Shown: one piece after another, positions 29,712 through 40,064 of the stretch
Layout of the letters: each line of letters opens with the position of its first letter
How positions within the stretch are numbered: position 1 is the first letter of the stretch
Assembly (NCBI RefSeq): GCF_000223375.1
Contig: NC_017384.1
Location: 620,001-684,000, forward strand
Source: Ketogulonicigenium vulgare WSH-001
Lineage (GTDB): Bacteria; Pseudomonadota; Alphaproteobacteria; Rhodobacterales; Rhodobacteraceae
Direction: 5' to 3'
Length of the DNA stretch: 64,000 nt
Notes under the pieces: generated by a model
What the model was told of the DNA's origin: nothing
Seen by the model: only the letters and a program-made list of their open reading frames with translations
The model's database searches: none
Position numbers and translations under genes: made by a program

Positions 29712-31064
29712 ATGAGCTTGAGCAACAGCCTCAGCAAAGCCATGAAGATCGCGATCGTAGACGATGAAAAGGATATGCGTCAGTCGATTAGCCAATGGCT
29801 TGCGCTATCGGGTTTCGACACCGAAGCCTATGCCAGCGCAGAAGAGGCGTTGAAGGCCATTGGCCCCGATTTCCCCGGCATCGTCGTCAGTGACGTGCGG
29901 ATGCCCGGCATGGACGGGATGCAATTCCTGAAAAAGCTGCGCGGCGTCGATTCGGCGCTGCCGGTCATCATGATCACCGGCCACGGTGACGTGCCGATGG
30001 CGGTCGAGGCGATGCGCGTGGGCGCATTCGACTTTCTGGAAAAGCCGTTCAACCCTGATCGCATGACCGAACTGGCGAAAAAGGCCAGCCAGAACCGTCG
30101 CCTGACGCTGGATGCGCGCGCGCTGCGCCGCGAATTGTCCGACCCGACCGCGCTGATGAACAAGCTGATCGGCTCCAGCCCGATGATGCAGCGCCTGAAA
30201 GAAGACATCCTTGATCTGGGGCAGGCCGATGGTCACGTGCTGATCGATGGCGAAACCGGTACGGGCAAAACGCTGGTCGCCCATGCTTTGCATGCGGTAT
30301 CCGCGCGCTCTAGCCGCAAATTCGTGCTGCTGTCCTGCGCGGCCTTTGACGAGGAAACCCTGACCCGTCGTCTGTTTGGCCCCGCCGCCGAAGACGAGCC
30401 CATTCCCGCGATGGAAGAGGCGCGCGGCGGCACTTTGGTGCTGGAAGATGTCGAGGCCCTGTCCCAACCGCTGCAGGCGCGCCTGCTGACGGTGATTAAC
30501 GAACAGGGCACGCCGGGCGAGACGCGCATCGTCGCGATCTGCAATGTGCAAGAGGCCGGCAAGACCTGCGAGGATATGCTGCGTCCCGATCTGTTCTATC
30601 GCCTTGCCGCGCTGCGCATCACCGTGCCGCCCCTGCGCGCCCGCGGCGAGGATATCCTGACGCTGTTCTCGCGCCTGTCCGAGCAATTCGCCGATGAATA
30701 TGGCTGCGACGCGCCCGCCGTCACCGCACAAGAGGCGGCCCAGTTGCTGCAAGCGCCTTGGCCGGGCAATGTGCGTCAATTGATCAATGTCGCCGAACGC
30801 GCGGTACTGCAATCGCGGCGCGGGGCAGGGACGATCGCCTCGCTGCTGATGAGCGATGGAGCCGATGACAGCCGCCCCGCCATCACCACCGAAGGCAAGC
30901 CCCTGAAGGAATTCGTCGATGCGTTCGAGCGGATGTTGATCGACAATACGATGCGGCGGCATCGGGGCTCGATCGCTGCGGTGATGGACGAGCTCTGCCT
31001 GCCGCGGCGCACGCTGAACGAGAAAATGGCCAAATACGGGCTACAGCGCAGCGATTACCTTTAA
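29712..31064 (+). CDS. dctD: DctD-type response regulator lacking the GAFTGA loop
   Basis: 450 residues from ATG 29712 (GAGGAAG upstream). The receiver domain has the acidic pair VDDEKD and phospho-Asp in VVSDVRMPGMDG. An AAA+ domain follows with Walker A GETGTGKT. The sigma-54 contact loop GAFTGA is missing: after RRLFG the sequence goes straight to PAAEDEPIPAMEEARGGTL. The Walker B position reads VLEDVE instead of the usual FLDEI. A Fis-type helix-turn-helix (GSIAAVMDELCLPRRTLNEKMAKYGL) ends the protein. It probably regulates through the housekeeping RNA polymerase, as known for Rhodobacter capsulatus NtrC. Confidence 0.88.
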   Translation: MSLSNSLSKAMKIAIVDDEKDMRQSISQWLALSGFDTEAYASAEEALKAIGPDFPGIVVSDVRMPGMDGMQFLKKLRGVDSALPVIMITGHGDVPMAVEAMRVGAFDFLEKPFNPDRMTELAKKASQNRRLTLDARALRRELSDPTALMNKLIGSSPMMQRLKEDILDLGQADGHVLIDGETGTGKTLVAHALHAVSARSSRKFVLLSCAAFDEETLTRRLFGPAAEDEPIPAMEEARGGTLVLEDVEALSQPLQARLLTVINEQGTPGETRIVAICNVQEAGKTCEDMLRPDLFYRLAALRITVPPLRARGEDILTLFSRLSEQFADEYGCDAPAVTAQEAAQLLQAPWPGNVRQLINVAERAVLQSRRGAGTIASLLMSDGADDSRPAITTEGKPLKEFVDAFERMLIDNTMRRHRGSIAAVMDELCLPRRTLNEKMAKYGLQRSDYL

Positions 31065-31078
31065 GGTTGAAAAAATAG

Positions 31079-31109
31079 ACGCCCACACAATCTTGAATTG
31101 TGTGGGCGT
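31079..31109. terminator. Terminator behind dctD
   Basis: ACGCCCACACAAT (31079-31091) pairs perfectly over 13 bases with ATTGTGTGGGCGT (31097-31109) around CTTGA. The plus-strand tail is AT-rich but not a pure T-run, and an A-run lies at 31070-31076, so the element may work in both directions. Confidence 0.75.
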
Positions 31110-31533
31110 AAATTATGATTGTGCAGCGGGCGTGAATGTCATTAAGGTGACATTGAGGAATTGGAAGTACCGACATACGGGTGCTTTGATGCCGGTGATG
31201 GAATTTCTGCCACGATGCGGCCCCGATGTTGGGCCCCGTGCGCAGGTTTATTGTCCCGCAAGGGATGCGAGTTTACCCCGCTGCGCGCCTGATGTGCGGT
31301 GTTGCGGGGCGTAGTCAGAGGGCCGGGTGCGCGTTGGTGCATCTGCGCCAGGGTAGTAACGCAATGGGCTGTGTGCCGCGGGAAAGCGATCGGATGCAGG
31401 GGGCTTTAGGCTCATCTTGCGCCATTCATCGCGCGACGCGGGGCCCCTTTGCCTCAGATAGATGTGTGCGCAAGTCCAGTTTTGTGATGGTTCGCCCTCG
31501 CAGCGCGGTGTTGCGCGCGCACGAACGGAACAA
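31110..31533 (+). promoter_or_regulatory. Long gene-free leader region of rne
   Basis: About 420 bases between the dctD terminator and the rne ATG hold no convincing gene. RNase E mRNAs in other bacteria have long 5' untranslated regions through which the enzyme controls its own transcript, so a long leader here would fit. I could not identify a specific promoter or fold. Confidence 0.4.
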
Positions 31534-34323
31534 ATGTCAAAGAAAATGCTTATCGATGCCACCCACGCGGAGGAAACCCGCGTTGTGGTGGTCGACGGAA
31601 ACAAGGTCGAGGATTTCGACTTTGAACGCGCTGCCAAACGGCAGCTTTCAGGCAATATCTACCTTGCAAAAGTAACGCGGGTCGAGCCTTCGCTGCAGGC
31701 GGCTTTCGTCGATTACGGCGGCAACCGTCACGGATTTCTGGCTTTTGCGGAAATTCACCCCAGCTATTACCAGATCCCCGTTGCCGACCGCGAGGCGCTG
31801 CTGGCCGAGGAAATGGCCGATGCCCATGCCGATAGCGACGATGTCAGCCCCGCCGATGATCAGCCGACCGATGAAAAATCGGGGGAAAAATCGGGTGGCC
31901 GTGGCCGCCGCGTGCGCCGCAGCCGCACCAGCACGGGTACTGGCCCGCGTCCTGCACAGGCACGCGGTGATGCTGTCGCGACCCAAGAGCTGACCGAGGG
32001 CGATGCCGCATCCGCGCCCGCCGGTATGGAGGTCATCGACCTCGAGGCCGAGGGTGATGATCCCTCCGAGGGTCTGTCGCCGATGGTGACGGTCGCCGAG
32101 ACTCCGGTCGAGACGCCCGCAGCCGAGGCTGCTGCCGATGATGAGGACGAGGACGACACACCCGATCCCGCCCACGAGGTCGAGACGATCTCTGCGGACG
32201 ACAGCGACGATGTGCGCCCCGTGCGCAAGACCCGTATGCGTCGCTATAAGATCCAGGAAGTGATCAAAGTGCGCCAGGTGATGCTGGTGCAAGTGGTCAA
32301 GGAAGAACGCGGCAACAAAGGCGCGGCGCTGACGACTTATCTGTCGCTGGCGGGCCGTTACTGCGTCCTGATGCCGAACACCGCGCGCGGTGGCGGCATC
32401 AGCCGCAAGATCACCAATGTCGCCGACCGCAAAAAGCTGAAGGAAATCGCGCAAGAGCTGGAAGTGCCGCAAGGCGCTGGCCTGATCATCCGCACCGCCG
32501 GATCGCAGCGCACCAAGGCCGAGATCAAGCGCGACTACGAATATCTGATGCGCCTGTGGGAACAGATCCGCGCGTTGACGCTGTCCTCGAATGCGCCCGC
32601 GAAGATCTATGAAGAAGGCGATCTGATCAAACGCTCGATCCGCGACCTGACCTCGACCGAGATCGACGAGGTGATCGTTGAGGGCGACGAGGGCTTCCGC
32701 ACCGCCTATGATTTCATGAAAATGATGATGCCGGGGCAAGAGCGTTCGGTCATCCATTACCACGATCAGATGCCGCTGTTCGCGCGCTATCAGGTCGAGG
32801 GGTATCTGGGCGGCATGTTCAACCCGGTCGTGCAACTGCCCTCGGGCGGCTATATCGTGATCGGCGTGACCGAGGCGCTGGTGGCCATCGACGTGAACTC
32901 GGGCCGCGCCACGAAAGAAGGCTCGATCGAGCAGACCGCGACGAAAACCAACCTTGAGGCTGCCGACGAGATCGCCCGCCAGCTGCGCCTGCGCGACTTG
33001 GCCGGTCTGATCGTGATCGACTTTATCGACATGGACGAGCGCAAGAACAACGCCGCCGTCGAAAAGCGCTTCCGCGACAAGTTGAAAGACGACCGTGCCC
33101 GCATCCAAGTCGGCCGCATCTCGGGCTTTGGCCTGCTAGAGATGAGCCGTCAGCGTCTGCGTCCCGGCATGATCGAGGCGACGACCCAGCCGTGCAGCCA
33201 TTGCCACGGCACCGGCCTTCTGCGTTCGGACGACAACCTGGGTCTGACGATCATTCGCCAGCTCGAGGAAGAGGGCGTCCGTGGGCGCAGCCGCGAAGTT
33301 GTGGTGCATGCGCCCGTCGGCATCGTGAACTTCCTGATGAACCAAAAGCGCGAACATATTGCCGGCATCGAACAGCGTTACGGCATGTCCGTGCGGGTCG
33401 AGGCGGATATCACGCTGGTGTCGCCCGATTATTCCATTGAAAAACTGAAAGCCGCAACGCGCGTTGTGCAAGCTGCGCCTGCTGCGCCGACCGTTGTGAC
33501 CGGCACGGCCGAGTTGATGGAAGAGATCATCGCGGCCGAGGTCATCGAGGACGATATCGCTGTCGTCGAGGAAGAGGCAGTCGCCGCTGCGCCCGTGCAG
33601 ACCCCCGAGGGTGAAGATGATCGCCCGCGCAAAAAGCGTCGTCGTCGTCGTCGTCGTCGGGGCAATGGCGAGGGCAACGGCACGCTGGATGGCGATGCTT
33701 TGTCTGGCGATGACGAAGGTGACGAGGATGGCGATGACGAGGCTGTTGCCACAGTCGCGCCTGTAGAGCTCGCCGTCGAGACGCCTGTTGCGCCAGTTGT
33801 AGCGCAGCCAGTGGTCGCCGCGCCTGTCGAGGTCGTAGCCGAAGAAGCTCCGGCGCCGGTCGAAAAGCCCAAGCGCCGCACGCGCAAAAAGCCAGTGGCT
33901 GAAGCTGCTGCGCCTGAAGTCGCTGCCGAAGGTGCCGAAGATGCGCCGGTCGTTGCGGAAGTAGCCGAAGCTGTCGCCGAAAAGCCCAAGCGCCGTACGC
34001 GTAGCAAGAAGGTCGAGGCTCCGGTCGAAGTCGCAGCCGAGGCAGCTGTTGCCGTCGACGCTGAGGCACCCGCGCCAAAGCCGCGCCGCAGCCGTAAAAA
34101 GCCAGTGGCTGAGGCTGCTGTCGAAGCTGTGGCTGATGCGCCGGTTGCCGTCGAGGCTGCACCTGTCGCGGTGGCGGAACCTGCGCGAGAAGCAACGGTT
34201 GAGCCGGTCGTCGTGACCCCTGCGCTCACGCCTGTGCCAGCGGCACCCGTCGTGACCCCTGAACCAGAGGCGGCCCCGGATGCGGCGGCCAAGCCAAAAC
34301 GCTCTGGCTGGTGGAGCAAGTAA
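31534..34323 (+). CDS. rne: Ribonuclease E
   Basis: The endoribonuclease scaffolding mRNA decay. 929 residues from ATG 31534. The S1 domain is split by an acidic, low-complexity insertion at about residues 90-235, as in other alphaproteobacterial enzymes. The catalytic region has the Mg-binding Asp motifs AIDVNSGR and VIDFIDMDERKNN, then the zinc link CSHCHGTG. The C-terminal third is disordered, rich in Ala, Val, Glu and Pro, with an eight-Arg run and three PKRRTRKK-like basic repeats that probably bind RNA or partners. A strong terminator follows. Confidence 0.96.
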   Translation: MSKKMLIDATHAEETRVVVVDGNKVEDFDFERAAKRQLSGNIYLAKVTRVEPSLQAAFVDYGGNRHGFLAFAEIHPSYYQIPVADREALLAEEMADAHADSDDVSPADDQPTDEKSGEKSGGRGRRVRRSRTSTGTGPRPAQARGDAVATQELTEGDAASAPAGMEVIDLEAEGDDPSEGLSPMVTVAETPVETPAAEAAADDEDEDDTPDPAHEVETISADDSDDVRPVRKTRMRRYKIQEVIKVRQVMLVQVVKEERGNKGAALTTYLSLAGRYCVLMPNTARGGGISRKITNVADRKKLKEIAQELEVPQGAGLIIRTAGSQRTKAEIKRDYEYLMRLWEQIRALTLSSNAPAKIYEEGDLIKRSIRDLTSTEIDEVIVEGDEGFRTAYDFMKMMMPGQERSVIHYHDQMPLFARYQVEGYLGGMFNPVVQLPSGGYIVIGVTEALVAIDVNSGRATKEGSIEQTATKTNLEAADEIARQLRLRDLAGLIVIDFIDMDERKNNAAVEKRFRDKLKDDRARIQVGRISGFGLLEMSRQRLRPGMIEATTQPCSHCHGTGLLRSDDNLGLTIIRQLEEEGVRGRSREVVVHAPVGIVNFLMNQKREHIAGIEQRYGMSVRVEADITLVSPDYSIEKLKAATRVVQAAPAAPTVVTGTAELMEEIIAAEVIEDDIAVVEEEAVAAAPVQTPEGEDDRPRKKRRRRRRRRGNGEGNGTLDGDALSGDDEGDEDGDDEAVATVAPVELAVETPVAPVVAQPVVAAPVEVVAEEAPAPVEKPKRRTRKKPVAEAAAPEVAAEGAEDAPVVAEVAEAVAEKPKRRTRSKKVEAPVEVAAEAAVAVDAEAPAPKPRRSRKKPVAEAAVEAVADAPVAVEAAPVAVAEPAREATVEPVVVTPALTPVPAAPVVTPEPEAAPDAAAKPKRSGWWSK
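33637..33660 (+). repeat. (CGT) trinucleotide run encoding poly-Arg in rne
   Basis: Seven consecutive CGT codons plus CGG encode eight arginines after a KK pair in the RNase E tail. Slippage here would change the number of arginines without a frameshift. Confidence 0.85.
33860..34125 (+). repeat. Degenerate basic repeats in the RNase E tail
   Basis: Three related segments encode PKRRTRKKPVAEAA, PKRRTRSKKVEA and PKPRRSRKKPVAEAA, separated by Ala/Val/Glu-rich spacers. The DNA copies are recognisable direct repeats. Such short Arg-rich patches commonly bind RNA. Confidence 0.65.
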
Positions 34324-34326
34324 AAG

Positions 34327-34352
34327 AAAAGGGGCCGCAAGGCCCCTTTTTT
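34327..34352 (+). terminator. Intrinsic terminator of rne
   Basis: AAAAGGGGCC pairs with GGCCCCTTTT around GCAA and runs into six Ts (34347-34352), directly after the rne stop. Confidence 0.92.
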
Positions 34353-34469
34353 AATATCACGATGTGAAGGCGTGGCGGTCAGCGGTATCACGGCATATTG
34401 GCGTCAAAGTGACACCATCTTGCCAGCGAACCGCTTGCAGCCCCCCTGAAGGGGTGCCGCAAGCCCGGC

Positions 34470-35135
34470 TTAGTAATTGCGGATCAGCCCGACCAGCTTG
34501 CCCTGTACGCGCACGCGCGCCTCGGGCAGCAGGCGGGTTTCATAGGCGGGGTTCGCGGCCTCGAGGGCAATCATGCCGTTCTGGCGGCGAAAACGTTTCA
34601 GCGTCGCCTCGGCCTCATCGACCAGCGCCACGACGATATCGCCATTGCTGGCGAGGTCCGCATGGCGGATCACTACGATATCACCGTCATTAATGCCGAT
34701 GCCGATCATCGAATCGCCCTGAACTTCCAGCGCATAATGGTTGCCGGTGCCGATCATACCTTGCGGCACGGCGACCTGATGCGAAACCTCGGAAATCGCG
34801 GCAATCGGCACGCCGGCGGCGATACGGCCCATGACATCGACCTCGATCGCGGCGAGAGTATTCAGCGCGCTGGCGACCAATTGCGGCTTGCGCGCGGCGG
34901 CGGCGGGTTTATGCGCCGTCATCTCGGGCATCCGCACCACTTCCAGCGCGCGGGCGCGATGAGCGAGGCGGCGGATAAAGCCGCGTTCCTCGAGCGCCGT
35001 AATCAGGCGGTGGATGCCCGATTTCGATTTCAGATCCAGCGCCTCTTTCATCTCTTCGAATGAGGGCGGCACCCCCGTGGCTTTGACCCGCTGGTCGATG
35101 AATTCCAGTAGTTCAAGCTGCTTACGTGTCAGCAT
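34470..35135 (-). CDS. lexA: SOS repressor LexA
   Basis: 221 residues from ATG 35135. An N-terminal winged helix ([32 protein letters not shown]) is followed by the S24 domain: self-cleavage site Ala107-Gly108 ([10 protein letters not shown]), catalytic Ser142 in QGDSMIG and Lys180 in EATLKRF. An SOS box of the alphaproteobacterial form lies 31 bases upstream of the start, so it represses itself. It is the last gene behind the trp/moa operon. Confidence 0.96.
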   Translation of the reverse strand: MLTRKQLELLEFIDQRVKATGVPPSFEEMKEALDLKSKSGIHRLITALEERGFIRRLAHRARALEVVRMPEMTAHKPAAAARKPQLVASALNTLAAIEVDVMGRIAAGVPIAAISEVSHQVAVPQGMIGTGNHYALEVQGDSMIGIGINDGDIVVIRHADLASNGDIVVALVDEAEATLKRFRRQNGMIALEAANPAYETRLLPEARVRVQGKLVGLIRNY

Positions 35136-35165
35136 GGCGACCCCGCGAAGAAATGTTTGACATTT

Positions 35166-35180
35166 GTTCTGCCCTTGTTC
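35166..35180 (-). promoter_or_regulatory. LexA (SOS) box, GTTC-N7-GTTC
   Basis: GTTC (35166-35169), seven bases, GTTC (35177-35180) on the plus strand is an exact match to the alphaproteobacterial LexA operator. It lies between moeA and the lexA start, next to a TTGACA-like hexamer on the lexA strand (from TGTCAA at about 35209-35214 region). Confidence 0.85.
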
Positions 35181-35206
35181 GTTCTTTGTGTCAATGAACA
35201 AGGTCG

Positions 35207-36370
35207 TTAAAATGCAATGTAATCGACCATTTCGCCGCATTTGGCAGGGCCTGCGCCGATGGGGCGGATAATCACGCCATCAGCCAGCGCCATCAGGCTT
35301 TGCAGATTGCTTTCTTGCGAACGCACCGGCAGCGCACCCTCATCGGTCAGCGTGGCGCGCATATAATGCTGGCGCTTGCCATTGGCAGGCAGATCGGCGG
35401 CCAGTCTGACACGCGCGGTCTTGGGCGCGGCGCCGGGCAGACCGCGCAGCACATCCAGCAGCGGCAGGATGAACAACAGCGTGCAGATCTGCGCCGAAAC
35501 CGGATTGCCGGGCAGGCCGATAAACACCTGATGTCCCAAAGTGCCGGCCATCAGCGGCTTGCCCGGTTGCAGGGCGATGCGGTGAAAATCAATCACAGCC
35601 CCCATGGCGCGCGCGGTCGGCGCGATCAGGTCGTGATCCCCCACCGAGGCGCCGCCGATGGTCACAACCACATCTGCATCGGCTGCGGCGGTAAACGCGG
35701 CGCGGATCGCATCGACATGATCCGGCACGATGGGCTGGCGCAGCGCGATGGCGCCCGCACGTTCCACCATCGCCGCGATGGCCAGATCACCCGAGGCGAT
35801 GATCTGATCCGGGCCCGGACGGCCGCCGGGGGGCACCAACTCGTCACCGCCCGGTATAATCGCCACGCGCGCGCGGCGGTGGACGGACAGGCGCGGCACA
35901 TTCATCGCCGCCAGCAGGCCGAGGTCGGCGGGGCGCAGGGGGCGGCGGGGGAAATGCGTGTCGCCTGCACGAAAATCATCACCAGCGGTGCGGACGAACA
36001 GGCTGGATTGATCCTCGGTGATGGCGATGTGGTCGCCATCGCGCAAGACATCCTCTTGTGGCACCACGCGCAGCGCACCAGCGGGCAGGGGGGCGCCGGT
36101 AAAGATGCGCACAGCCTCGCCCGCCGACAGGACACCCGAAAAGCGCGCACCCGCCGCGCTTTCGCCGATCACCTGAAGGCTGTCACCCGTCGCGGCAGCG
36201 CCCACGGCATAGCCATCCATGGATGAGGTATCAAACGGCGGCTGATCCAGCTGCGCCACCGCAGGCGCGGCCAAGACGCGGCCAAGCCCCTGATCGAGGT
36301 CGATTTCCTCGGGCGCCAGCGGCGCGCCAAGGGCCAGAACCCGCGCCAGCGCCTCCGCGACCGAGATCAT
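35207..36370 (-). CDS. moeA: Molybdopterin molybdenumtransferase MoeA
   Basis: 387 residues. It inserts molybdate into adenylylated molybdopterin. Motifs: [11 protein letters not shown] near residues 48-58, [12 protein letters not shown], the MoCF-type [15 protein letters not shown], and [13 protein letters not shown]. Its start overlaps the moaC stop (ATGA). The stop lies about 70 bases ahead of lexA. Confidence 0.95.
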   Translation of the reverse strand: MISVAEALARVLALGAPLAPEEIDLDQGLGRVLAAPAVAQLDQPPFDTSSMDGYAVGAAATGDSLQVIGESAAGARFSGVLSAGEAVRIFTGAPLPAGALRVVPQEDVLRDGDHIAITEDQSSLFVRTAGDDFRAGDTHFPRRPLRPADLGLLAAMNVPRLSVHRRARVAIIPGGDELVPPGGRPGPDQIIASGDLAIAAMVERAGAIALRQPIVPDHVDAIRAAFTAAADADVVVTIGGASVGDHDLIAPTARAMGAVIDFHRIALQPGKPLMAGTLGHQVFIGLPGNPVSAQICTLLFILPLLDVLRGLPGAAPKTARVRLAADLPANGKRQHYMRATLTDEGALPVRSQESNLQSLMALADGVIIRPIGAGPAKCGEMVDYIAF

Positions 36371-36837
36371 TCCAGCTCAATCCGACCGGACTTGCCCCCT
36401 TCTTTCAGGCGCAAGCGGATCTGGCCGATGACCATGGCGCGGTCGGCGGCCTTGAGCATGTCATAGATGGTGAGGCCCGCGACCGAGACGGCGGTCAGCG
36501 CCTCCATCTCGACGCCGGTGCGGCCATTGGTGCGGACAGTGGCGGTGATGCGCACGCCGGGCAGGCTTTCGTCGATATCGAGGTCAACGGCCACCTTGGA
36601 CAGGGGCAGCGGATGGCACAAAGGGATCAGATCGGGCGTGCGTTTCGCGCCCATGATCGCAGCGAGGCGCGCGGTGCCCAGCACATCACCCTTGGCGGCT
36701 GTGCCTGCCTGCACCAGCGCCAAAGTCGCGGGCAGCATGGTGATCTGCCCCTCGGCCACGGCGGTGCGGGTGGTGATCTCTTTGTCCGAGACATCGACCA
36801 TATGCGCGCGGCCGCTTTCGTCAAAATGGTTCAGCAT
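36367..36837 (-). CDS. moaC: Cyclic pyranopterin monophosphate synthase MoaC
   Basis: 156 residues. It makes cyclic pyranopterin phosphate in molybdenum cofactor synthesis. Typical segments are [28 protein letters not shown] and [20 protein letters not shown]. Its ATG shares one base with the trpC stop and its end overlaps moeA, so tryptophan and molybdenum cofactor genes are translated from one coupled message. Confidence 0.96.
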   Translation of the reverse strand: MLNHFDESGRAHMVDVSDKEITTRTAVAEGQITMLPATLALVQAGTAAKGDVLGTARLAAIMGAKRTPDLIPLCHPLPLSKVAVDLDIDESLPGVRITATVRTNGRTGVEMEALTAVSVAGLTIYDMLKAADRAMVIGQIRLRLKEGGKSGRIELE

Positions 36838-37646
36838 CAGGCATTCTCGCCCATATAGGGGTTCGCCAGCAGCGTGCGCGTGGCGGTTGCCACATCATCT
36901 TGGCGCATCAGGCTTTCACCGACAAGAAAACAGCGCGCGCCATAACGGGCGATATCGGCCATATCGGCGGGCGTGAAAATACCCGATTCCGCGACGATCA
37001 TCCGGTCGGGCGGCACCATGCGCGCAAGGCGGCGCGTGGTGTCGAGCGTGACCTCGAATGTCTTCAGGCTGCGGTTGTTGATGCCCATTAGCGGCGATTT
37101 CAGCAAGGCCGCGCGTTCCAGCTCTTCCTCGTCATGCACTTCGATCAGCACATCCATGCCCCAGTCAAAGGCGGCAGCCTCGAGTTCAGCCGCCTGACCA
37201 TCTTCCAAAGACGCCATGATCAGCAGGATGCAATCGGCCCCCAGCGCACGGGATTCGGCGATCTGATAGGTGTCATAGATGAAATCCTTGCGCAGCGCGG
37301 GCAGATCGCAGGCCTCGCGCGCGGCGGTCAGGAAACTGTCCTCGCCCTGAAAGCTGGGCGTGTCGGTCAGCACCGAAAGGCAGGTCGCACCGCCATCGGC
37401 ATAGGCCTTTGCCAGCGCGGGCGGATCGAAATCGGGACGGATCAGGCCCTTGGAGGGGCTGGCTTTTTTGATTTCCGCGATCAGGCCGTAACCCTCGATG
37501 GACGCCGTGCGCAAGCTTTCGGCAAAGCCGCGCGGTTTGCTGGCGGCGCGGGCCTTTGCCTCGACCTCGGCCAGCGGAACGGCGGCTTTGCGGGCGGCGA
37601 CATCCTCGAGTTTATAGGCTTTGATCTGGTCCAGAATATTCGTCAT
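36837..37646 (-). CDS. trpC: Indole-3-glycerol phosphate synthase
   Basis: 269 residues, a monofunctional TIM barrel. Active-site segments: [53 protein letters not shown] and IVAESGIFT. Its start overlaps the ung stop by four bases, and its stop overlaps moaC by one base. Confidence 0.97.
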   Translation of the reverse strand: MTNILDQIKAYKLEDVAARKAAVPLAEVEAKARAASKPRGFAESLRTASIEGYGLIAEIKKASPSKGLIRPDFDPPALAKAYADGGATCLSVLTDTPSFQGEDSFLTAAREACDLPALRKDFIYDTYQIAESRALGADCILLIMASLEDGQAAELEAAAFDWGMDVLIEVHDEEELERAALLKSPLMGINNRSLKTFEVTLDTTRRLARMVPPDRMIVAESGIFTPADMADIARYGARCFLVGESLMRQDDVATATRTLLANPYMGENA

Positions 37647-38308
37647 AGCAGCAGCCCCCTATCATTCCCTTGCCAACAGATGCGCGCGTTCCCGCGCGCC
37701 TGCAACCATTCATTCACCTGCGAGAACGGGCGCGAGCCAAAGAAGCCGCGCCGCGCAGACAGCGGCGAGGGATGCGCGCTGCGGATGATCAGGTGGTCTG
37801 CGGGCGCAATATATTGGGCATAGCCCTGCGCGTGATTGCCCCACAGGATAAACGCGGTGGGGCGTGTGCTGACGCGCTGTATCACCTCGGCGGTCAGGCG
37901 GTCCCAACCCAGCTTTGCATGTCCGCCCGCGCTGCCCGCAGGCACGGACAAGGCGGTATTCAGCAACAGCACGCCCTGCGCGGCCCAATGGGTCAGATCG
38001 CCATCCACAGGCGCCGCCCCGATATCGTCCCGCATCTCGGTATAGATATTGCGCAAAGAGCGCGGCAGCGCCTGTCCGCGCGCGACCGAGAACGCAAGGC
38101 CCATCGCATCGCCCGGCGTCGGATAGGGGTCCTGACCCAGTATCACCACGCGCACATCATCAGGCGCGGTCAAGTTCAGCGCCGCAAAGCGCTGCGGTGC
38201 GGGCGGCAGGATCTGGCGCGTCTCGGCGGCCAGAACCGTCTGGATACGGGGCCAGTCTGCGGTGAAAAAGGCCAGATCGCGCCAGCCGTTCTGCGGTAGA
38301 TCCGTCAT
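37643..38308 (-). CDS. ung: Uracil-DNA glycosylase, family 1
   Basis: 221 residues. It removes uracil from DNA. Motif [18 protein letters not shown] carries the catalytic Asp, and motif [14 protein letters not shown] carries the catalytic His and leucine-type wedge region. It is placed between trpD and trpC with ATGA overlaps on both sides, so it is read as part of the tryptophan operon. Such a location for a repair gene is unusual. Confidence 0.95.
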   Translation of the reverse strand: MTDLPQNGWRDLAFFTADWPRIQTVLAAETRQILPPAPQRFAALNLTAPDDVRVVILGQDPYPTPGDAMGLAFSVARGQALPRSLRNIYTEMRDDIGAAPVDGDLTHWAAQGVLLLNTALSVPAGSAGGHAKLGWDRLTAEVIQRVSTRPTAFILWGNHAQGYAQYIAPADHLIIRSAHPSPLSARRGFFGSRPFSQVNEWLQARGNARICWQGNDRGLLL

Positions 38309-39321
38309 GCTTTGGGGCTGATCCGTGCCATCGTATCAATCGCCGCCATAGCCGCACCGCTGTCGATGCTGACGGCGGCCATTTCGACCCCGTCGGACAG
38401 ACGCGCGGCGGCACCGGCCACCACCAGCGCGGCGGCGGCGTTCAGCAGCACCGCATCACGATAGGCGCCGCGCTCACCGGCCAGCATGGCGCGCATCGCG
38501 GCGGCGTTTTCAGCGGGCGAGCCGCCGATAATCGCCTCGAACGGATGGACGGGCAGGCGGGCATCCTCGGGATGTACTTCGAAATCGGTGATCTTGTCGC
38601 CATCAAGCGCGCTGACCCAGCTGGTGCCGGTGATTGTCAGCTCGTCGGTGCCGTCGCTGCCATGCAGCAGCCACGCGCGGCGGCTGCCCATCTTGCGCAA
38701 AACCTCGGCCATCGGGCGGTTCAGCGCGCGGTCATAGGTGCCGGTCACCTGATAGAGCGCCCCGGCCGGGTTCGACAGCGGCCCCAGAATGTTGAAAATC
38801 GTCCGTGTCCCCAGATCCTGCCGGATCGGGCCGACATGGCGCATCGCGGGGTGATGGATCGGGGCCATCATAAAGCCGACATTCGCCTCAGCCAGAATAT
38901 GTTCGACCACCTCGGGTCCGACCATCGTCTCGATCCCAAGGAAGGAAATCACATCGGCCGAGCCGGATTTCGACGAGACATTGCGATTGCCATGTTTCGC
39001 CACCGGCACGCCCGCGCCCGCCACCACAAAGGCGGCGGCGGTCGAGATGTTCAGCGTGCCTTTGCCGTCGCCGCCGGTGCCGACGATATCGACCGCGCCC
39101 GCAGGCGCCTTGACCGGTACCATATGCGCGCGCATCGCGCCGACGGCTGCGGTGATTTCCTCGACCGTCTCGCCGCGCGTGCGCAAAGCCATCAGCAGCC
39201 CGCCAACTTGGGCCGGGGTGGCCCCACCCTGCAGCAGGATGTTGAAGGCCTCGGTCGCCTCGGCAGAGGTCAGGGGGCGATGGCTGGCAGCAGCGATCAG
39301 CGGCTTGAGCGCCGCGCTCAT
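38305..39321 (-). CDS. trpD: Anthranilate phosphoribosyltransferase
   Basis: 338 residues. It joins anthranilate to PRPP. PRPP-binding [14 protein letters not shown] and [16 protein letters not shown] are visible, as is the anthranilate-site region [21 protein letters not shown]. It overlaps trpG upstream and ung downstream by four bases each. Confidence 0.97.
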   Translation of the reverse strand: MSAALKPLIAAASHRPLTSAEATEAFNILLQGGATPAQVGGLLMALRTRGETVEEITAAVGAMRAHMVPVKAPAGAVDIVGTGGDGKGTLNISTAAAFVVAGAGVPVAKHGNRNVSSKSGSADVISFLGIETMVGPEVVEHILAEANVGFMMAPIHHPAMRHVGPIRQDLGTRTIFNILGPLSNPAGALYQVTGTYDRALNRPMAEVLRKMGSRRAWLLHGSDGTDELTITGTSWVSALDGDKITDFEVHPEDARLPVHPFEAIIGGSPAENAAAMRAMLAGERGAYRDAVLLNAAAALVVAGAAARLSDGVEMAAVSIDSGAAMAAIDTMARISPKA

Positions 39322-39911
39322 GCCGCCGCCTCATGCGCGGGTTTGGCGAGGTTCAGAAAGTTCTGCAGCATCTGGTGGCCATGTTCGGACGAGATGCTTT
39401 CAGGGTGGAATTGCACGCCGTGAATGGGAAGGTCGCGGTGCTGCACGCCCATGATCGTGCCATCCGCCAGCCAGGCCGTCACTTCCAGCTCGGGCGGCAG
39501 GCTTTCGCGGTCGATCACCAGCGAATGATAGCGCGTCGCCTTGAACGGCGAGGGCAGGCCCGCAAACACACCTTTGCCGTCATGGTAAATGTCGGCGATT
39601 TTGCCGTGCACGATCTCGTGGCAGCGCACCACGGCGCCGCCAAAGGCCTGACCGATGGTCTGATGCCCCAGACAGACGCCCAGCAGGGGGGTGCGGGTTT
39701 CCGCCGCCGCAGCGGTCAATGCAAGGCAGATGCCCGCATGATCGGGGTCCGAGGGGCCGGGCGACAGCGTGATTGCATCAGGGTTCAGCGCCATGGCCTG
39801 CTGCACATCCAGCGCATCATTGCGATGCACGACCACATCGGCGTCCAACTCGCCAAAATAATGCACGAGATTATAGGTAAAGCTGTCATAGTTATCGATA
39901 AGCAAAAGCAT
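39318..39911 (-). CDS. trpG: Anthranilate synthase component II (glutamine amidotransferase)
   Basis: 197 residues from ATG 39911 ([15 protein letters not shown], the family start). The nucleophile Cys80 is in [10 protein letters not shown], and the His/Glu pair is in GVQFHPESI. It supplies ammonia to TrpE. It heads the trpG-trpD-ung-trpC-moaC-moeA chain; trpE lies beyond an opposite-strand gene. An alternative start at 39953 exists. Confidence 0.95.
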   Translation of the reverse strand: MLLLIDNYDSFTYNLVHYFGELDADVVVHRNDALDVQQAMALNPDAITLSPGPSDPDHAGICLALTAAAAETRTPLLGVCLGHQTIGQAFGGAVVRCHEIVHGKIADIYHDGKGVFAGLPSPFKATRYHSLVIDRESLPPELEVTAWLADGTIMGVQHRDLPIHGVQFHPESISSEHGHQMLQNFLNLAKPAHEAAA

Positions 39912-40064
39912 CGGCAGGGCCCCGAAAGTGTCGCGATTGTTATCGCTGAACATGCCGCCCGGGGCAACAGCCGAAGCGTCACCTGTGCGAATGGGTGAAC
40001 GGGGCTTTCGCGCCATGGCCCGCGCGGCTAGTCTGCGGCAAAGACTGCATAAGAAAGGGGCAAA

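Noticed and set aside
31648..33108. 486-codon minus-strand frame opposite rne
   Set aside because: Shadow frame; rne is unambiguous on the plus strand.
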